NCBI GenBank assembly: GCA_944319915.1
Contig: CALUEY010000010.1
Location: forward strand, 1 to 64,000
Direction of reading: 5' to 3'
From: an uncultured Prevotella sp.
Lineage (GTDB): Bacteria > Bacteroidota > Bacteroidia > Bacteroidales > Bacteroidaceae
Length of the DNA stretch: 64,000 nucleotides
The translations under genes and the position numbers were made by a program. Under the pieces are notes generated by a model. The model did no database searches, was not told the origin of the DNA, and worked only from the letters and a program-made list of their open reading frames with translations. Below, one piece after another: positions 33,501-43,300 of this stretch; within the stretch, counting starts at the first letter, position 1, and each line of letters starts with the position of its first letter.

Positions 33501-36500
33501 TGCCGAAGTCGGACAGCTGGAGGTTGAGCGCGCCCGACACGGCCCAGCCCCCCTTGTTGTTGAACTCAAGCAGGCGCAGCTCGTTTACCCACACCTCGCC
33601 CGACTTGGGCGCGCCCGATATGTTGCGCACTCCTACCATCATGGTCTGCACTTCGCCCAGCGAGGGGTTGCCCATGATGCTCACCTTGTTGCCGGGCCTG
33701 TCGCTGTCGTACTCGGAGTAGAGCGTGGTGTACGACGCGCCGCCCGCCGCCCGTGCTTGGTTGCGGGCTTTCTTCAGGGCCGTGAACACGCTCATGTCTA
33801 TGTCGAGCATGTTGTCGGCGGGCCACACCTCGGCGCAGTCGGCCGACGAGTACTTGTCGTACTGCCCCTCGGGGGTGAGCTTCAGGGGTATCTCGTACTC
33901 GTAGTAGTTGTTCTTGTAGTCGCTTCCGAGGCGGATGAACACTGCGAGCTGGTCGTCCTGCAGGTTGGTGGTGTTCTGCAGGAAGGCGTTGGCGTGTACG
34001 AACATCTGTAGCCGCTTGTACTGGCGGAGGTCGAGGCTGGTGTTCTTGTAGACTGCTTTCGACTCGTTCCTCGACAGGTTGTTGACCGTCATGCAGAGCG
34101 CCTGCTCGTTGCTTTCGACCAGTTGCGGCTGCGAGGGGTCGGTTACGCGGCTGATGCCGGGGGGCAGCACGTAGTTCACCGGGCGGCGGTCGTTGTGCTC
34201 CTCTATGTTCACCGCGCTGGTCTCGAGCGTGCCGGTGCTGGCCGTCGAGGTGCCTCCCGCGCCCCCGAGGTCTTGCTCGTAGGTGCGCCACTCGCCGCGC
34301 ACGAGGTCAAGGCTGCCGAAGCGCAGCACCACGGGGCGCTGGAAGTTGGTGAGGAACATGCGCATGAAGCGTATCGATGTGAAGTCGCTTATGGAGCCAA
34401 TGCGTTCTGCGTCGGCCGAGTTGAGGGGTATGCGGAACTTGTACCAGTGCACCGTCTCGCGCTTGCCGTTGCGCAGGTGGGCGGTGTACTCGCGTATGTC
34501 GGTGAGGTAGTTGCGCCCTATGCTTGCCTCGTTGAGGTCTTCGGGGCGGATGCTCACCTTGTACTGGTAGTAGCGTTCGTACTCGTTGAGGGTGTAGTCT
34601 TGGTTGATGTCCTCCACGTCGGGCGTGGTCTTGTATGATGTGTCGTAGCTCTCGTTGTTGTTGTCGTTGTCAGGCGAGTTGCCCTGGGGGTTGTTTATGC
34701 GCTTGTAGCGGTCGAGTATGGATGTTTGCGCGGCATCGAAGTCGGAGCCGCGGAAGTAGTGGTAGTTGTCGTTTGCGGGGTCTCTTGTCCATGCCTGGCG
34801 CAGGCTGTCGTTGGCCAGAGTCTGCACGAAGCTGTTGAATTCGGCGTAAGGCTCGAACGAACGCTCCTCTTCGTCGTTCATCCCGTTGAAGCCTACGTCC
34901 TGCAGTGCGCGCGACCCTGAGGTGGTGGCGAAGGCATAAGTCTGCGTGGCCTGCACCGGAATCTTGCCCCACTGTGTGGTGGTGAAGCTGCTGGTGCCGT
35001 CTACCGGCATACCGCTCTCGTAGAACTTCTTGCCGTCGCGCAGGATGTCCTCGCTCACCTCGCCGAGGTTTATGTAGAGGTCGCCGCCGTAGGATGATGC
35101 GTCGCCCTGCTCGCGCGAGTATATGAAGGGGTCGAGCAGCCAGAACTCTATGTACTCTATGTTGGCCGTCTCGAAGTCGTTGGTGTCGAGCTTGCGCATC
35201 ATGCCGCCCCACTTGCCTGCCGGGTTCTGCAGCGAGCCGTCGGGGTTGAGGCTTGTAGAGAAGTTGTATGGGCCGCGCTCGGTGGGGTAGTATGCGAGGT
35301 TGAGCACGTCGAGGGTGGATGTGGCCCCGCTGTACGTGCTTTGGTCGCGGTTGGGGTAAAGCTCGCTCACGTACACTTCGCGCACGTAGTGGTTTGATAG
35401 CTGTTCGAGGTCGCTCTTGATGTGGTCTGGCGTTAGGGTGCTGCTTTGGTAGGTGAAGAGCGGGTCGATGTTGTACCAGGCCAGGCGCGCGCGGTTGAAG
35501 CCGCTGGAGAGGCCAGTGCGGTCGTCGTGCTCGGGGAAGAGCGACGGCGTGCTCGATATGAACCACGACTTTGGGTCGGACACGTCGATGCCGCTCTTTG
35601 TGTTCTCGAAGTCGTCTATGTAGGAAGCGTCGTCCTGCGTTCCGCCTGCCTGCCCGGCTATGAGCTGGGCAAACTCGCCGGTGAATGATATCTGCGATGG
35701 CTGCGTGAGGTGGAGGAAGGGCAGCTTGTCGAGCATGTTGGTGAGCCACTGGCTCTCCTTTTTCCAGTTGATGTTGAGGCCCCATAGGATGTTGTTCAGC
35801 GGCTCGGAGCCCATGGCCACCTTCGAGGTGAGGGGCTGCTCGTGGAGCCGTTGGAACGTTCCGCCGATGAAGAAGTCCTTGGTGAAATCGTACTCGAAGT
35901 TGAGCCCGAACATCGTCTTGCGCGTCATGCCGTAGTCGGTGTTGCTCTCAAGGCTCACGTTGACCGACGTTCCGGCGTCGATTATGCTTTGGTTGAGGAT
36001 GGTGACCTCGCCGGCGGAATAGTCCACGCTGTAGTCGGACCCCTCGGTGAGCACCACTCCGCCCGCCGTGACCACCACCGAGCCTTGCGGCACGTTGTAG
36101 GCGCCGAGCGATATGACGTTGGCCGACGAGCCTTTGTAGCGGCCCGTGAGTATGTACTTGTTCTTCTCGGCCACCTGCTTGGCCGAGGTCTTGGTCTGGT
36201 CGTACAGCTCGGTGAAGGCGTAAGCCTCGGCCTTGTCGGCCGGCACGCCGGCTCTCACGAGGTAGTCGCGCAGGTATGAGCCGAAGGGTTCGGCCTTTGG
36301 GAAGAACACCCGGCCGTTGCTCACGGTGTATCCGTCCACGTAGTCGAAGTATCCGTTGGAGTGCGGCTTGTTGTTGTTGTCCAGGCGGTCGGCCCCGAGC
36401 ACCTTTATTATGATGTTGTCCTTCACCTGCTGCTCGGGTATGTAGGAGAGGTAAACGCCCGTGGTGTCGCTGCGGTACTTCACGTCGAGGCGGAACTTCG

Positions 36501-38097
36501 TCTTCTCCACGGTCGAGGCGAGGTAGTAAACGTTCTTCATCATCAGCCGCCAGTTGCCCATCTCGGGCGTGTTGCTGGTGTTCTTGAGCGACTTCACGAA
36601 GATTGCCTCGCCGGTGTTGGTGTTGTCGGAGGCGAACTCGCCCACCTGGTAGGTCACTCCCCCGAGCGTGTACTCGTATGCCACGGCCAGCACCTGGTCG
36701 GTTTGCAGCGTGGTGCGCAGCGAGATGTAGCCCAGGGCCTTGTTGATGGTGTACTCCGACGAGGTGAGCAGCCTTGCGCTCTGCACCTTCTCGTAGTCCA
36801 CGCCGCCGGTGAACCCGGCAATGGCGTCGAGCACGGAGTTGGCCTGGTCGATGTCGCGCGCGGCGGCATACTGCGTGGTCATGGCCGAGTATTCGGTGTT
36901 GGCCGCGTTCTGCGGCGGCACGTCGGCCCCGCCGCCCCATATCGGGTTCGACGTGTTCTTGCCCTCGCCCAGGTCGGTGAGGGCTATGATGTTGCGCGTG
37001 TTGCTTGTTGTGCCGGTCTTGTTGGTCACCCACACCTCCACGCGCGTGATGTTGATGCCCGTCATCACGTTGGGCAGGGTTGACATGGCCTGGTCGTAGC
37101 GTTCGCGGAAGTAGTGCGAGAGGAAGAAGTGGCGGTTCTCCTCGTAGTCGGATGCGTCGATCTCGAACGGCGTGGTCTGCGTGCCGCCCTTCGACGATAC
37201 GCTCTTTGTCGTGGAGTTTTTCTGCGAGATTACGGTTTGCAGCTTGAGCTTGCCAAACTGCAGGTCGGTCCTCACTCCGAACAGCGAGCTTGCGCCCTTG
37301 ATGAGCGACGAGTTGGAGGGGAATGACACGTTGCCCGCCTCCACGAGCTTTATTATCTCGTCTTCCTTGCCCTCGTAGCGCAGCTTTATGTTCTTCGTGT
37401 CGAAGTCGAAGGTGGCGTCGGTGTTGTAGTTCAGGTTCATGTTCACCTTGTCGCCCACCTTTCCGTTCACGTTGAGGTTTATCTTCTCGTCAAAGTCGAA
37501 AGCCTTGGTCTTCCTGTTGCGTATGGGCAGCGAGGGGTTGTCGATGTCCTTCATAGTCATGCCCAGCTTAAGCTCCGCCGTGCCTTGGGTCTTTATGCGC
37601 ACCCCGCCCGGGCCGAATATCTTCTCGGCTGGGCCGAGGTCGAACTTCATGTCGGTGAACGAGAACTTCTCCTTGCCCTTGGCGGCCACGTTCTCGGCGT
37701 CCTTCTGGCGGAAGAACTGCTGCATGGCCCGCCGCTCGCTCCACTTGCGGTACTCCTCGGGCGTCATCATCACCGGGGCGTTTAGGTAGGAGTCGCCTAT
37801 CTTCGAGCCTACGAGGTACACGTCGAGCGAGTCGTCATACTCCACCTCCTGCTTTATGTTGTCGGGCATCCTCAGGTCGGCGGCCATCGTGTCGAGGTCT
37901 TCCACCATCAGCGGTGCGGTCTTCTTTATCCGCCAGCGCGGGTGGAGCAGCGAGTCGGGTATAGGCTCATCCTCGGCGGCGAGCTTGGGCTGGGCCTTGG
38001 GGGCGGGCCGCTTGGGGGCGGTCTTGTCGTCCTGTGGGGGCATGGCCAGCGCGCATACGCTGAGCAGCGATATGAGTATGTAGAGCGTTCTCTTCAT
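30526..38097 (-). CDS. sprA: SprA/Sov-type outer-membrane translocon of the type IX secretion system
   Basis: This 2523-aa protein has an N-terminal signal (LYILISLLSVCALA) and the huge beta-barrel layout typical of SprA (about 2400 residues in this family). Recognisable segments are PAEKIFGPGGVRIKTQG near the N-terminus, the repeat NLNYNTDATFDFD, YEYTLGGVTYQVGE, and the DDFENTKS plug-region motif about residue 830. SprA moves folded cargo with C-terminal sorting domains across the outer membrane. It lies just downstream of ruvA, a neighbourhood often seen in Bacteroidetes, with one intergenic repeat between. Two candidate cargo proteins are in this window (40369 and 59817). Confidence 0.93.
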   Translation of the reverse strand: MKRTLYILISLLSVCALAMPPQDDKTAPKRPAPKAQPKLAAEDEPIPDSLLHPRWRIKKTAPLMVEDLDTMAADLRMPDNIKQEVEYDDSLDVYLVGSKIGDSYLNAPVMMTPEEYRKWSERRAMQQFFRQKDAENVAAKGKEKFSFTDMKFDLGPAEKIFGPGGVRIKTQGTAELKLGMTMKDIDNPSLPIRNRKTKAFDFDEKINLNVNGKVGDKVNMNLNYNTDATFDFDTKNIKLRYEGKEDEIIKLVEAGNVSFPSNSSLIKGASSLFGVRTDLQFGKLKLQTVISQKNSTTKSVSSKGGTQTTPFEIDASDYEENRHFFLSHYFRERYDQAMSTLPNVMTGINITRVEVWVTNKTGTTSNTRNIIALTDLGEGKNTSNPIWGGGADVPPQNAANTEYSAMTTQYAAARDIDQANSVLDAIAGFTGGVDYEKVQSARLLTSSEYTINKALGYISLRTTLQTDQVLAVAYEYTLGGVTYQVGEFASDNTNTGEAIFVKSLKNTSNTPEMGNWRLMMKNVYYLASTVEKTKFRLDVKYRSDTTGVYLSYIPEQQVKDNIIIKVLGADRLDNNNKPHSNGYFDYVDGYTVSNGRVFFPKAEPFGSYLRDYLVRAGVPADKAEAYAFTELYDQTKTSAKQVAEKNKYILTGRYKGSSANVISLGAYNVPQGSVVVTAGGVVLTEGSDYSVDYSAGEVTILNQSIIDAGTSVNVSLESNTDYGMTRKTMFGLNFEYDFTKDFFIGGTFQRLHEQPLTSKVAMGSEPLNNILWGLNINWKKESQWLTNMLDKLPFLHLTQPSQISFTGEFAQLIAGQAGGTQDDASYIDDFENTKSGIDVSDPKSWFISSTPSLFPEHDDRTGLSSGFNRARLAWYNIDPLFTYQSSTLTPDHIKSDLEQLSNHYVREVYVSELYPNRDQSTYSGATSTLDVLNLAYYPTERGPYNFSTSLNPDGSLQNPAGKWGGMMRKLDTNDFETANIEYIEFWLLDPFIYSREQGDASSYGGDLYINLGEVSEDILRDGKKFYESGMPVDGTSSFTTTQWGKIPVQATQTYAFATTSGSRALQDVGFNGMNDEEERSFEPYAEFNSFVQTLANDSLRQAWTRDPANDNYHYFRGSDFDAAQTSILDRYKRINNPQGNSPDNDNNNESYDTSYKTTPDVEDINQDYTLNEYERYYQYKVSIRPEDLNEASIGRNYLTDIREYTAHLRNGKRETVHWYKFRIPLNSADAERIGSISDFTSIRFMRMFLTNFQRPVVLRFGSLDLVRGEWRTYEQDLGGAGGTSTASTGTLETSAVNIEEHNDRRPVNYVLPPGISRVTDPSQPQLVESNEQALCMTVNNLSRNESKAVYKNTSLDLRQYKRLQMFVHANAFLQNTTNLQDDQLAVFIRLGSDYKNNYYEYEIPLKLTPEGQYDKYSSADCAEVWPADNMLDIDMSVFTALKKARNQARAAGGASYTTLYSEYDSDRPGNKVSIMGNPSLGEVQTMMVGVRNISGAPKSGEVWVNELRLLEFNNKGGWAVSGALNLQLSDFGTVDLTGKMMTDGFGGLEEGIAERSNDDYKTYSFTANLELGKFFPDKANVSIPLYYSVTKEETRPKYNPLDTDMELDDALESTASEHERDSIEAIAVTKTTNTNFSLSNVRVGIKTKRHPMPYDPANFSFSYSHSHSYTSGETTVYEKEDEWSGAMNYSYTPVYKAYEPFKKLKGKSKWLSLPKSFALNYLPQNISFNTELTRNYYELQERDMESTGASQLPLNFSSQFLWDREFSLRWDLTKNLHMNFQSATHAEVEEPYTPVNKDLYPDQYRVWKDSVKQSLREFGTPLDYQQSFTASYQLPLNKLPIFDWLNADASYTATYSWVRGTELDDGTSLGNTVSNNRNLNINSTLNMETLYNHVPFLKKANEEVGKPKPRKAKAARKPRPLTVSQKTAKDSLLTQTAADKKQAGKLPLGKNTYQREITLKPDTTVTVAHGKKSRRLRVTARTKDGRPYKLKYKVIDDNKILIRNLDTVQIKLSITPKEPLEEQWWYKPAQYAARFLMMVRNVGISYRNQYSMSLPGFMPNVGDMLGQRTGGAMSPGLDFAFGFVGDSYLQKAYDNGWLLSNDSVATPASTNASEDLQVRVTLEPLPDLKIDLNASRTVNKSRSIQYMYDGMPTTQSGSFNMTTISLKGAFEGMGDASNGYHSKTFEKFCASLDGFRARVQARYAGTRYPAGLTDANGINLGGAQYNPGLGQVNKYSADVLIPAFLSAYTSSAGSSLDIFPALKRMLPNWTLKYSGLGKLPWMRDHFKSVNINHSYKSVFAVGSYATYSSWREYMDGLGFITDATTGNPIPNSMYNVSTVSINEAFSPLLGIDFTLQNNLTCKVEYRTTRVLSLSMTSIQINEALSKDWVIGLGYKISNFNLFGSSTSRKIKKTQRGGQKATAAKQATTTRTRGSGVNHDLNLRLDISFRKQASITRDIATVTSSASSGNSAFKLSFAADYTLSRLLTLSAYYDRQTNTPLLASSSYPTTTQDFGLSLKFSLTR

Positions 38098-38165
38098 TGG
38101 TTGTTACTCTGTTTGGTGTGCGGCCGGGGCAGGGCGGGGTGCCGCAGGCTGCGGCCATGGACTGC

Positions 38166-38360
38166 GAAAGATGTTTACAAAGCCGCCGCTGCCGGGCCGT
38201 GCGGGCGGCATCGTCCTGCCAAACGGCCTGTTTCGCCTTGCCGAACGGCCCGTTCCGCGCTGCCAGACGGCCTGTTTCGCACGGTAAAACGGCCCGTTCC
38301 GCAACACGCTGGCCCTCAGATGGTTATGCTGCAAGGTCGCTGTTGCGAAATATCTTTACG
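38166..38360 (+). repeat. dispersed intergenic repeat, copy 4 (four 22-bp units)
   Basis: The left end is GAAAGATGTTTACAAAGCC and the right end GAAATATCTTTACG, with units at 38217-38304 (variants of AAACGGCCTGTTTCGC). It lies between ruvA and sprA, both transcribed leftward. Confidence 0.85.
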
Positions 38361-38368
38361 CCTGGTGC

Positions 38369-38971
38369 CTACTTTATTTGCTTCAGCGCCAGCTTCACCA
38401 CCTCCTCTACTGGGGCCGAGGGGTTGTCCTTCAGTATCTGCACCACCACCTTCTGCGACGGCGCCGGGGCAAAGCCGAGCATAGTGAGCGCGCCCACGGC
38501 CTCGTCTCTCACCTCGTTGTCCACCGGGGCCGAGAGCGAGCCGCCTGCCGGTATCTCGTCGGCAATGCCCAAGGCCACTATCTTGTCGCGCAGGTCTACG
38601 ATGATGCGCTGGGCCGTCTTCAGCCCTATGCCCTTTACGCCCTTTAGCAGGCGCTCGTTGCCAGTGGAGATGCAGGCGCACAGCTCGGCCGGGGTCATCG
38701 ACGATAGCACCACCCGCGCCGTGCCGGCACCTACGCCCGAAACGCTTATGAGCAGCTCGAAAAGCTCGCGCTCCTTCTTAGTGGCGAAGCCGTAGAGGGC
38801 GTGGGCGTCCTCGCGTATGGCCTCGTAAACGTAGAGCTTGGCCTCCTTCTTTCCCTGCAGGGCGGTGTAAGTGTTGAGCGATATGCTCAGGCCGTAGCCC
38901 ACGCCCGAGGCCTCGATGGTGGCCAGCGCGGGCGTAAGCTCTGCCAGCTCGCCCCTTATGTATTCTATCAT
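38369..38971 (-). CDS. ruvA: Holliday junction branch migration subunit RuvA
   Basis: This 200-aa protein starts at ATG 38971 with the conserved [12 protein letters not shown]. It binds Holliday junctions and loads the RuvB motor. It has the OB-fold N-domain, the HhH segments [19 protein letters not shown] and [20 protein letters not shown] (about residues 72-125), and the C-terminal three-helix domain that contacts RuvB (about 155-200). Length matches the family. Its promoter is probably the minus-strand box at 39233-39240, leaving a long leader. Confidence 0.95.
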   Translation of the reverse strand: MIEYIRGELAELTPALATIEASGVGYGLSISLNTYTALQGKKEAKLYVYEAIREDAHALYGFATKKERELFELLISVSGVGAGTARVVLSSMTPAELCACISTGNERLLKGVKGIGLKTAQRIIVDLRDKIVALGIADEIPAGGSLSAPVDNEVRDEAVGALTMLGFAPAPSQKVVVQILKDNPSAPVEEVVKLALKQIK

Positions 38972-38994
38972 TGGTCCGTGTATGTTGGCTGTTT

Positions 38995-39008
38995 TGTGTA
39001 TATACACA
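38995..39008. promoter_or_regulatory. 14-bp perfect palindrome TGTGTATATACACA
   Basis: Lies 24 bp upstream of the ruvA start, within its probable leader. It could be an operator, but no regulator can be named. Confidence 0.4.
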
Positions 39009-39232
39009 TTATAAACGCCCTTTGCCCGCGTTTTATTGTATGCCCATGGCAAAACATCGGCAATTATCCCCAATCGCCATCGCGCCCCAGCCTTGTTCTG
39101 TACCCATGCCTGCCTGGCTGGACTGCAAGGCAAGGCGATGGGCATGGCGGTCAGCCGTGAAAGCCGGGCAATGCTGTATGGTGACCGGTTGGGGCTGTTG
39201 CAAAGTGCAACTTTTTGCTAATTTTAAGCGGA

Positions 39233-39240
39233 CAAAAGTA
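39233..39240 (-). promoter_or_regulatory. -7 box TACTTTTG facing ruvA
   Basis: One arm of a 12-bp perfect inverted repeat (CAAAAGTAATGC 39233-39244 and its complement 39258-39269). Each arm carries a TACTTTTG box pointing outward. This one faces ruvA, 262 bp away. Confidence 0.5.
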
Positions 39241-39261
39241 ATGCGATTCGCGCAAAAGCAT

Positions 39262-39269
39262 TACTTTTG
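39262..39269 (+). promoter_or_regulatory. -7 box TACTTTTG of ddh
   Basis: The other arm of the same inverted repeat, 43 bp before ATG 39313. A short stem-loop (GTTGCA/TGCAAC, 39197-39211) followed by TTTTTG lies upstream. Confidence 0.65.
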
Positions 39270-39312
39270 CAAGCGAAAACGAATAGGTTTAACTTATAAG
39301 GCACTTATAAAA

Positions 39313-40212
39313 ATGAAGAAAATCAGAGCAGCCGTAGTGGGCTACGGCAACATTGGGCATTACACGGTGCAGGCACTGGAGGCCTCGCCCGACTTCGAGA
39401 TTGCAGGGATTGTGCGCCGCAACGGCTCTGTAGGCAAGCCGCAGGAGCTGGCTGCCTACGACGTGGTGAAGGACATACGCGAGCTTGAGGGCGTAGACGT
39501 GGCCATACTGGCCACCCCCACGCGCTCCTGCGAGGAATATGCGCGCCAGATAATACCCCTGGGGATAAACACCGTGGACAGCTTCGACATCCACACGCAG
39601 ATCCCGCAGTACCGCGCAGGCATGATGCCCTTGTGCAAGGAGCATGGCCGCGTGTCGGTGATAGCAGCCGGGTGGGACCCGGGGTCTGACTCCATCGTGC
39701 GCGCGCTCATGCAGAGCCTCGCCCCCAAGGGCCTTTCCTACACCAACTTCGGCCCCGGCATGTCGATGGGCCACAGCGTCTGCGTGCGCTCCAAGGCCGG
39801 CGTGAAGAACGCCCTCTCGATGACCATACCACTGGGCGAGGGCATCCACAGGCGCATGGTATACGTTGAGCTTGAAGACGGCGCCAGCCTCGATGAGGTG
39901 GCCAAGGACATAAAGGCCGACCCCTACTTCGCCAGCGACGAGACCCACGTGTTCGCCGTTCCATCGGTCGACGAGGTGCGCGACATGGGCCACGGCGTGC
40001 TGATGACGCGCAAGGGCGTGAGCGGAAAGACGCAGAACCAGCGCTTTGAGTTCTCCATGAGCATCAACAACCCTGCCCTCACGGCCCAGGTGCTCGTCAA
40101 CGTGGCCCGCGCCTCGATGCGCCTGCAGCCCGGGTGCTACACCATGATAGAGATTCCGGTCATCGACATGCTGCCCGGCGACCGCGACCAGTACATCGCC
40201 CACCTCGTGTGA
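39313..40212 (+). CDS. ddh: meso-diaminopimelate D-dehydrogenase
   Basis: This 299-aa NADPH enzyme makes meso-diaminopimelate from tetrahydrodipicolinate in one step, for lysine and peptidoglycan. Start ATG 39313 gives the Rossmann motif IRAAVVGYGNIGHYTVQAL. Family segments include ILATPTRSCEEYA, NTVDSFDIHTQIP, AAGWDPGSDSIVRAL and NFGPGMSMGHSV. It is monocistronic, with its own promoter and a strong terminator. Confidence 0.95.
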   Translation: MKKIRAAVVGYGNIGHYTVQALEASPDFEIAGIVRRNGSVGKPQELAAYDVVKDIRELEGVDVAILATPTRSCEEYARQIIPLGINTVDSFDIHTQIPQYRAGMMPLCKEHGRVSVIAAGWDPGSDSIVRALMQSLAPKGLSYTNFGPGMSMGHSVCVRSKAGVKNALSMTIPLGEGIHRRMVYVELEDGASLDEVAKDIKADPYFASDETHVFAVPSVDEVRDMGHGVLMTRKGVSGKTQNQRFEFSMSINNPALTAQVLVNVARASMRLQPGCYTMIEIPVIDMLPGDRDQYIAHLV

Positions 40213-40264
40213 GCCTGGCTATGCCACCCGCGCCGTGCCGCTGCCATGCGGGCGGGGCAACAAG

Positions 40265-40298
40265 AAAAGGCGCAACCCAACTGCGGGTTGCGCCTTTT
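40265..40298. terminator. bidirectional rho-independent terminator
   Basis: A perfect 14-bp stem (AAAAGGCGCAACCC and its complement) with loop AACTGC. The A and T flanks let it act for ddh from the left and for the pectinesterase gene from the right. Confidence 0.9.
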
Positions 40299-40368
40299 CC
40301 GTTGGTTGCGGCGGGCCGCCGCGCCCCGCGCCCGCCCAAGGGAGGGGCAGCGGTGGGCGGCCTGCCGG

Positions 40369-43300
40369 CTATCGTTTCACCACTTTCTTGCCTCCTACTA
40401 TGTATACGCGGCCCTTCTGCATGGCCTCGGTGCGCTGTCCGCCAAGGTTGTATGCGCTTTCGCCTGCGGCCTTGGCAGCCTCAATGGCGCCGATGCCGTC
40501 GGCCACGCCGCCACCCTTCTCATATTCCACGGGCTGCGACTCGCCGCCCAGGCCGCCGTTGCGGTTGGCCGAGCGCACGGTGTAGGTGCCTTCCTCGTCC
40601 ACCTCGTAGCTCGTAGTGGTTACGTTGGCCACGTACTGCCCGTCGCGGAATATTACGTAGCAGCGGGCGTCGTCAAGGTCGGCCCAGCTCAGGGTGTTGC
40701 CCTCTATCGTAACGGTGGGCGCGCCGCTCGCAGCCGTCTCCTCCGTGGGCAGCCAGCTGTCGGTGCCGCCCAGCACGTTGCGCAGGTTATACTTCGCGGC
40801 CTCCTCGGCGGTGAGCACGGGGTTGTAGGTGTTCGTGCTGCTGGGCGAGTTCTTGCGCCCGGACAGGTCTACGGCCTCGCCTTCGGCGTTGACGGAGCCG
40901 AACTCGTAGAAATGGGTGGGCAGCTCGCTCATCGAGGCCCAGCCTTCAGCCGACGGCAGCACCTCCATAGTGGTGTTTATGTAGGCAGCTCGCGGCTCGT
41001 TCTGCCACGGGCGGCCCAGGCTGAAGCTGCCGTCGGTCACCTCGTCGGCGCCGTCCATGCGCTTGATGGTGCATTGGTCGAACACGTATCCGAAGTCGAG
41101 CCCGGCCCCGGTGGACGGCGCGGCGATGCAGTTGCCGTCTCGGTTCTCGAGCACGAGGGCGGTCTTGTAGAAGTAGTTGGCACCTCCGCCGCAGATGAAG
41201 TCAACCGTTCCGTGTATCTCGCATTCCTCAAGGTAGGCGCGCTCGCCCGTCACCTGCGTGTCTTGGTTGCTCAGCATGCGCACGTTGCGCATGGCGGTCT
41301 TGTTGCCTCCGTAAACGGCCACGGCCACTCCCTTTAGCTCCTCGGCGCCGTAGTCGCAGTCGTTGCGCACGGTGAGGTCTTGCAGGTAGAAGCCGGTGCG
41401 GTCGCGGAGGTTGAGCACCGGGTTGCTTATGCCCTCGCGCAGGCCGTGCAGCATCACGCCGTCGCGGCTCTCGCCGATGAGCGAAACGTTGTAGGCGGTG
41501 AGCCTTTGCTCGGCCGCCCCGAAGTCATAGTCGCCGTTCTTTATGAAGATGGTCTTGCGCGGGGCGTCGGCCGATGTGTTGGCGGCGTTCACCTCGGCTA
41601 TCGCAGAGCTGAACTCCTCGGCCGTGCCAACCACGTAGTCGTAGGCTACCTTGGCCACGGCGGCCTTGCTCCCCACCTTTATCTCTATGTCTATAGGCTC
41701 AGCGTTGCCGTTGCCGTAGGTGTCCTTGGCGGCCCCGGCGGCTATGGTGAAGGTGTAGTCGGTGGCATACTGAAGGTCCCAAACGGGGAAGTAAAGCGTT
41801 GCCGAGCCACCCTTGGCCGTCACGGTCTGGCCGCCTATGGTTGCCTCGGTGTCGGTCATCTCGCGGTCGAAGGTAAGCGCCACCACGCAGTGGTTGGTGC
41901 TTTCGGTAGAGGTAACGGTGGTGTCGATGGCCTCGGGGGCCGTGGCTATGGCCTGCTTCTGCACGGTGAGCTCGAACCAAGCCACGGGCTGGCCGCCTCC
42001 CTGGAGCGTGAAGGTGATGGGAGTTCCGGCCTTGTGGCCTTCAAGGTTTACCACGAGGTCATACATCGTGGCGTCGGGCTCTTGGTAGTCGTGCTTGTAT
42101 GGGATGTAGACAGTGGCGTCGCCAGCCACCAGCGAAACGAGTTCGCCTGCGTTGTAGTTGGCGTTGAAGTCCTTGAACACCACCTGCTTTACCACCACGT
42201 CGCTCGGCACGGCCCACGTGTTCTCCGTGGAGTTGAACTTGAAGCTGCTGTTGTTCCAGCCGTCGAGGCTCTCGCAGGTAAGTGTGTAGAGTCCGTTGCT
42301 CCATGTGCCGTCGCCAGTCTTGCCCTCCGAAGTGTACTTCAGCTGCACCGTCTCGTCGGTTTCCTGCTTGTTATATATATGTATTCCGTCGATGGTGAGG
42401 GTGTAGCTGCGCGTCAGGTCGCCCTGCGTTGCGCTCAGTGAGTATGTGGCCTGGGTGCCGTCGAGCCGGCCCGTGGCGTCAATCAGGGTGCCGTCGTTCA
42501 TCTTGGCCTGCACTGCGGGCAGCGCGGTGTAGATGCGGCCGGTGAGCGTGGCGGTGTTGCCCTCGGCGTTGAGTGCATCGATGAGTTCAGCGGGAAGCTC
42601 CTCGCCGTCAACTGTCAGTGCCGACACCATTATGCCGCCGAGGCGGAACAGACGCAGCGTGTATGCGGTCTGAGGCGCAGCTGCGCCGTCGTTTGGGGTC
42701 AGCGTCATGGTCACGATGGTGGCCTTGTTGGCTCCCGGGGTAGGCACTGAGTAGGCGCCGGCCTCGCCCGGCGTCACGGTTATAGGCTCGCCGGCCTCGT
42801 CGGCAGCGGTTACGGTGAGCTGGCAGTTTTGCGAAGACACGGTGAACGTCACCGTTTCGGCGTCGTAGTTGATGGGCAGGTTGCAGAGCCAGTCGGTCTC
42901 GTCGCCCTTGGTCACGGTCTGCCCGTCGATGGCCAGGCCGGTGATGGAGGCCAGTTGTGAGGCCATCTTTTTCAGTTCCACCTTCTGGTAGTTTGCTATG
43001 AAGCCCGTCGATGAGCTTTCGAAGGAGAGCGTAAGCGTCTTCAGGCCCTCGGATATCTCGCCCGGCAGGGCTATGCTTTGCGGGGTGTAAGAACCCGGCA
43101 CGTTCTCGTCGATGGCGAACTGCGTGCTTGCCTCCACCTTGCCGGTTGACGCGTTGGCAACGGTTATGCCCATGGTGCCGCCGTCGTAGCGGGCCATTTC
43201 CATGTCGAGGCTGTATATTCCGGCCTCCTGGCATATGAAGGTGTAGGCGGCGGTGCCACCGTTGGTGATGTAGCCCACGTTGCCGTTGTCCTCATAGCGC

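Noticed and set aside
38971-40212. Longer start (38971) for ddh
   Set aside because: The extension lacks conservation and runs through the promoter inverted repeat; the Rossmann fold starts right after ATG 39313.
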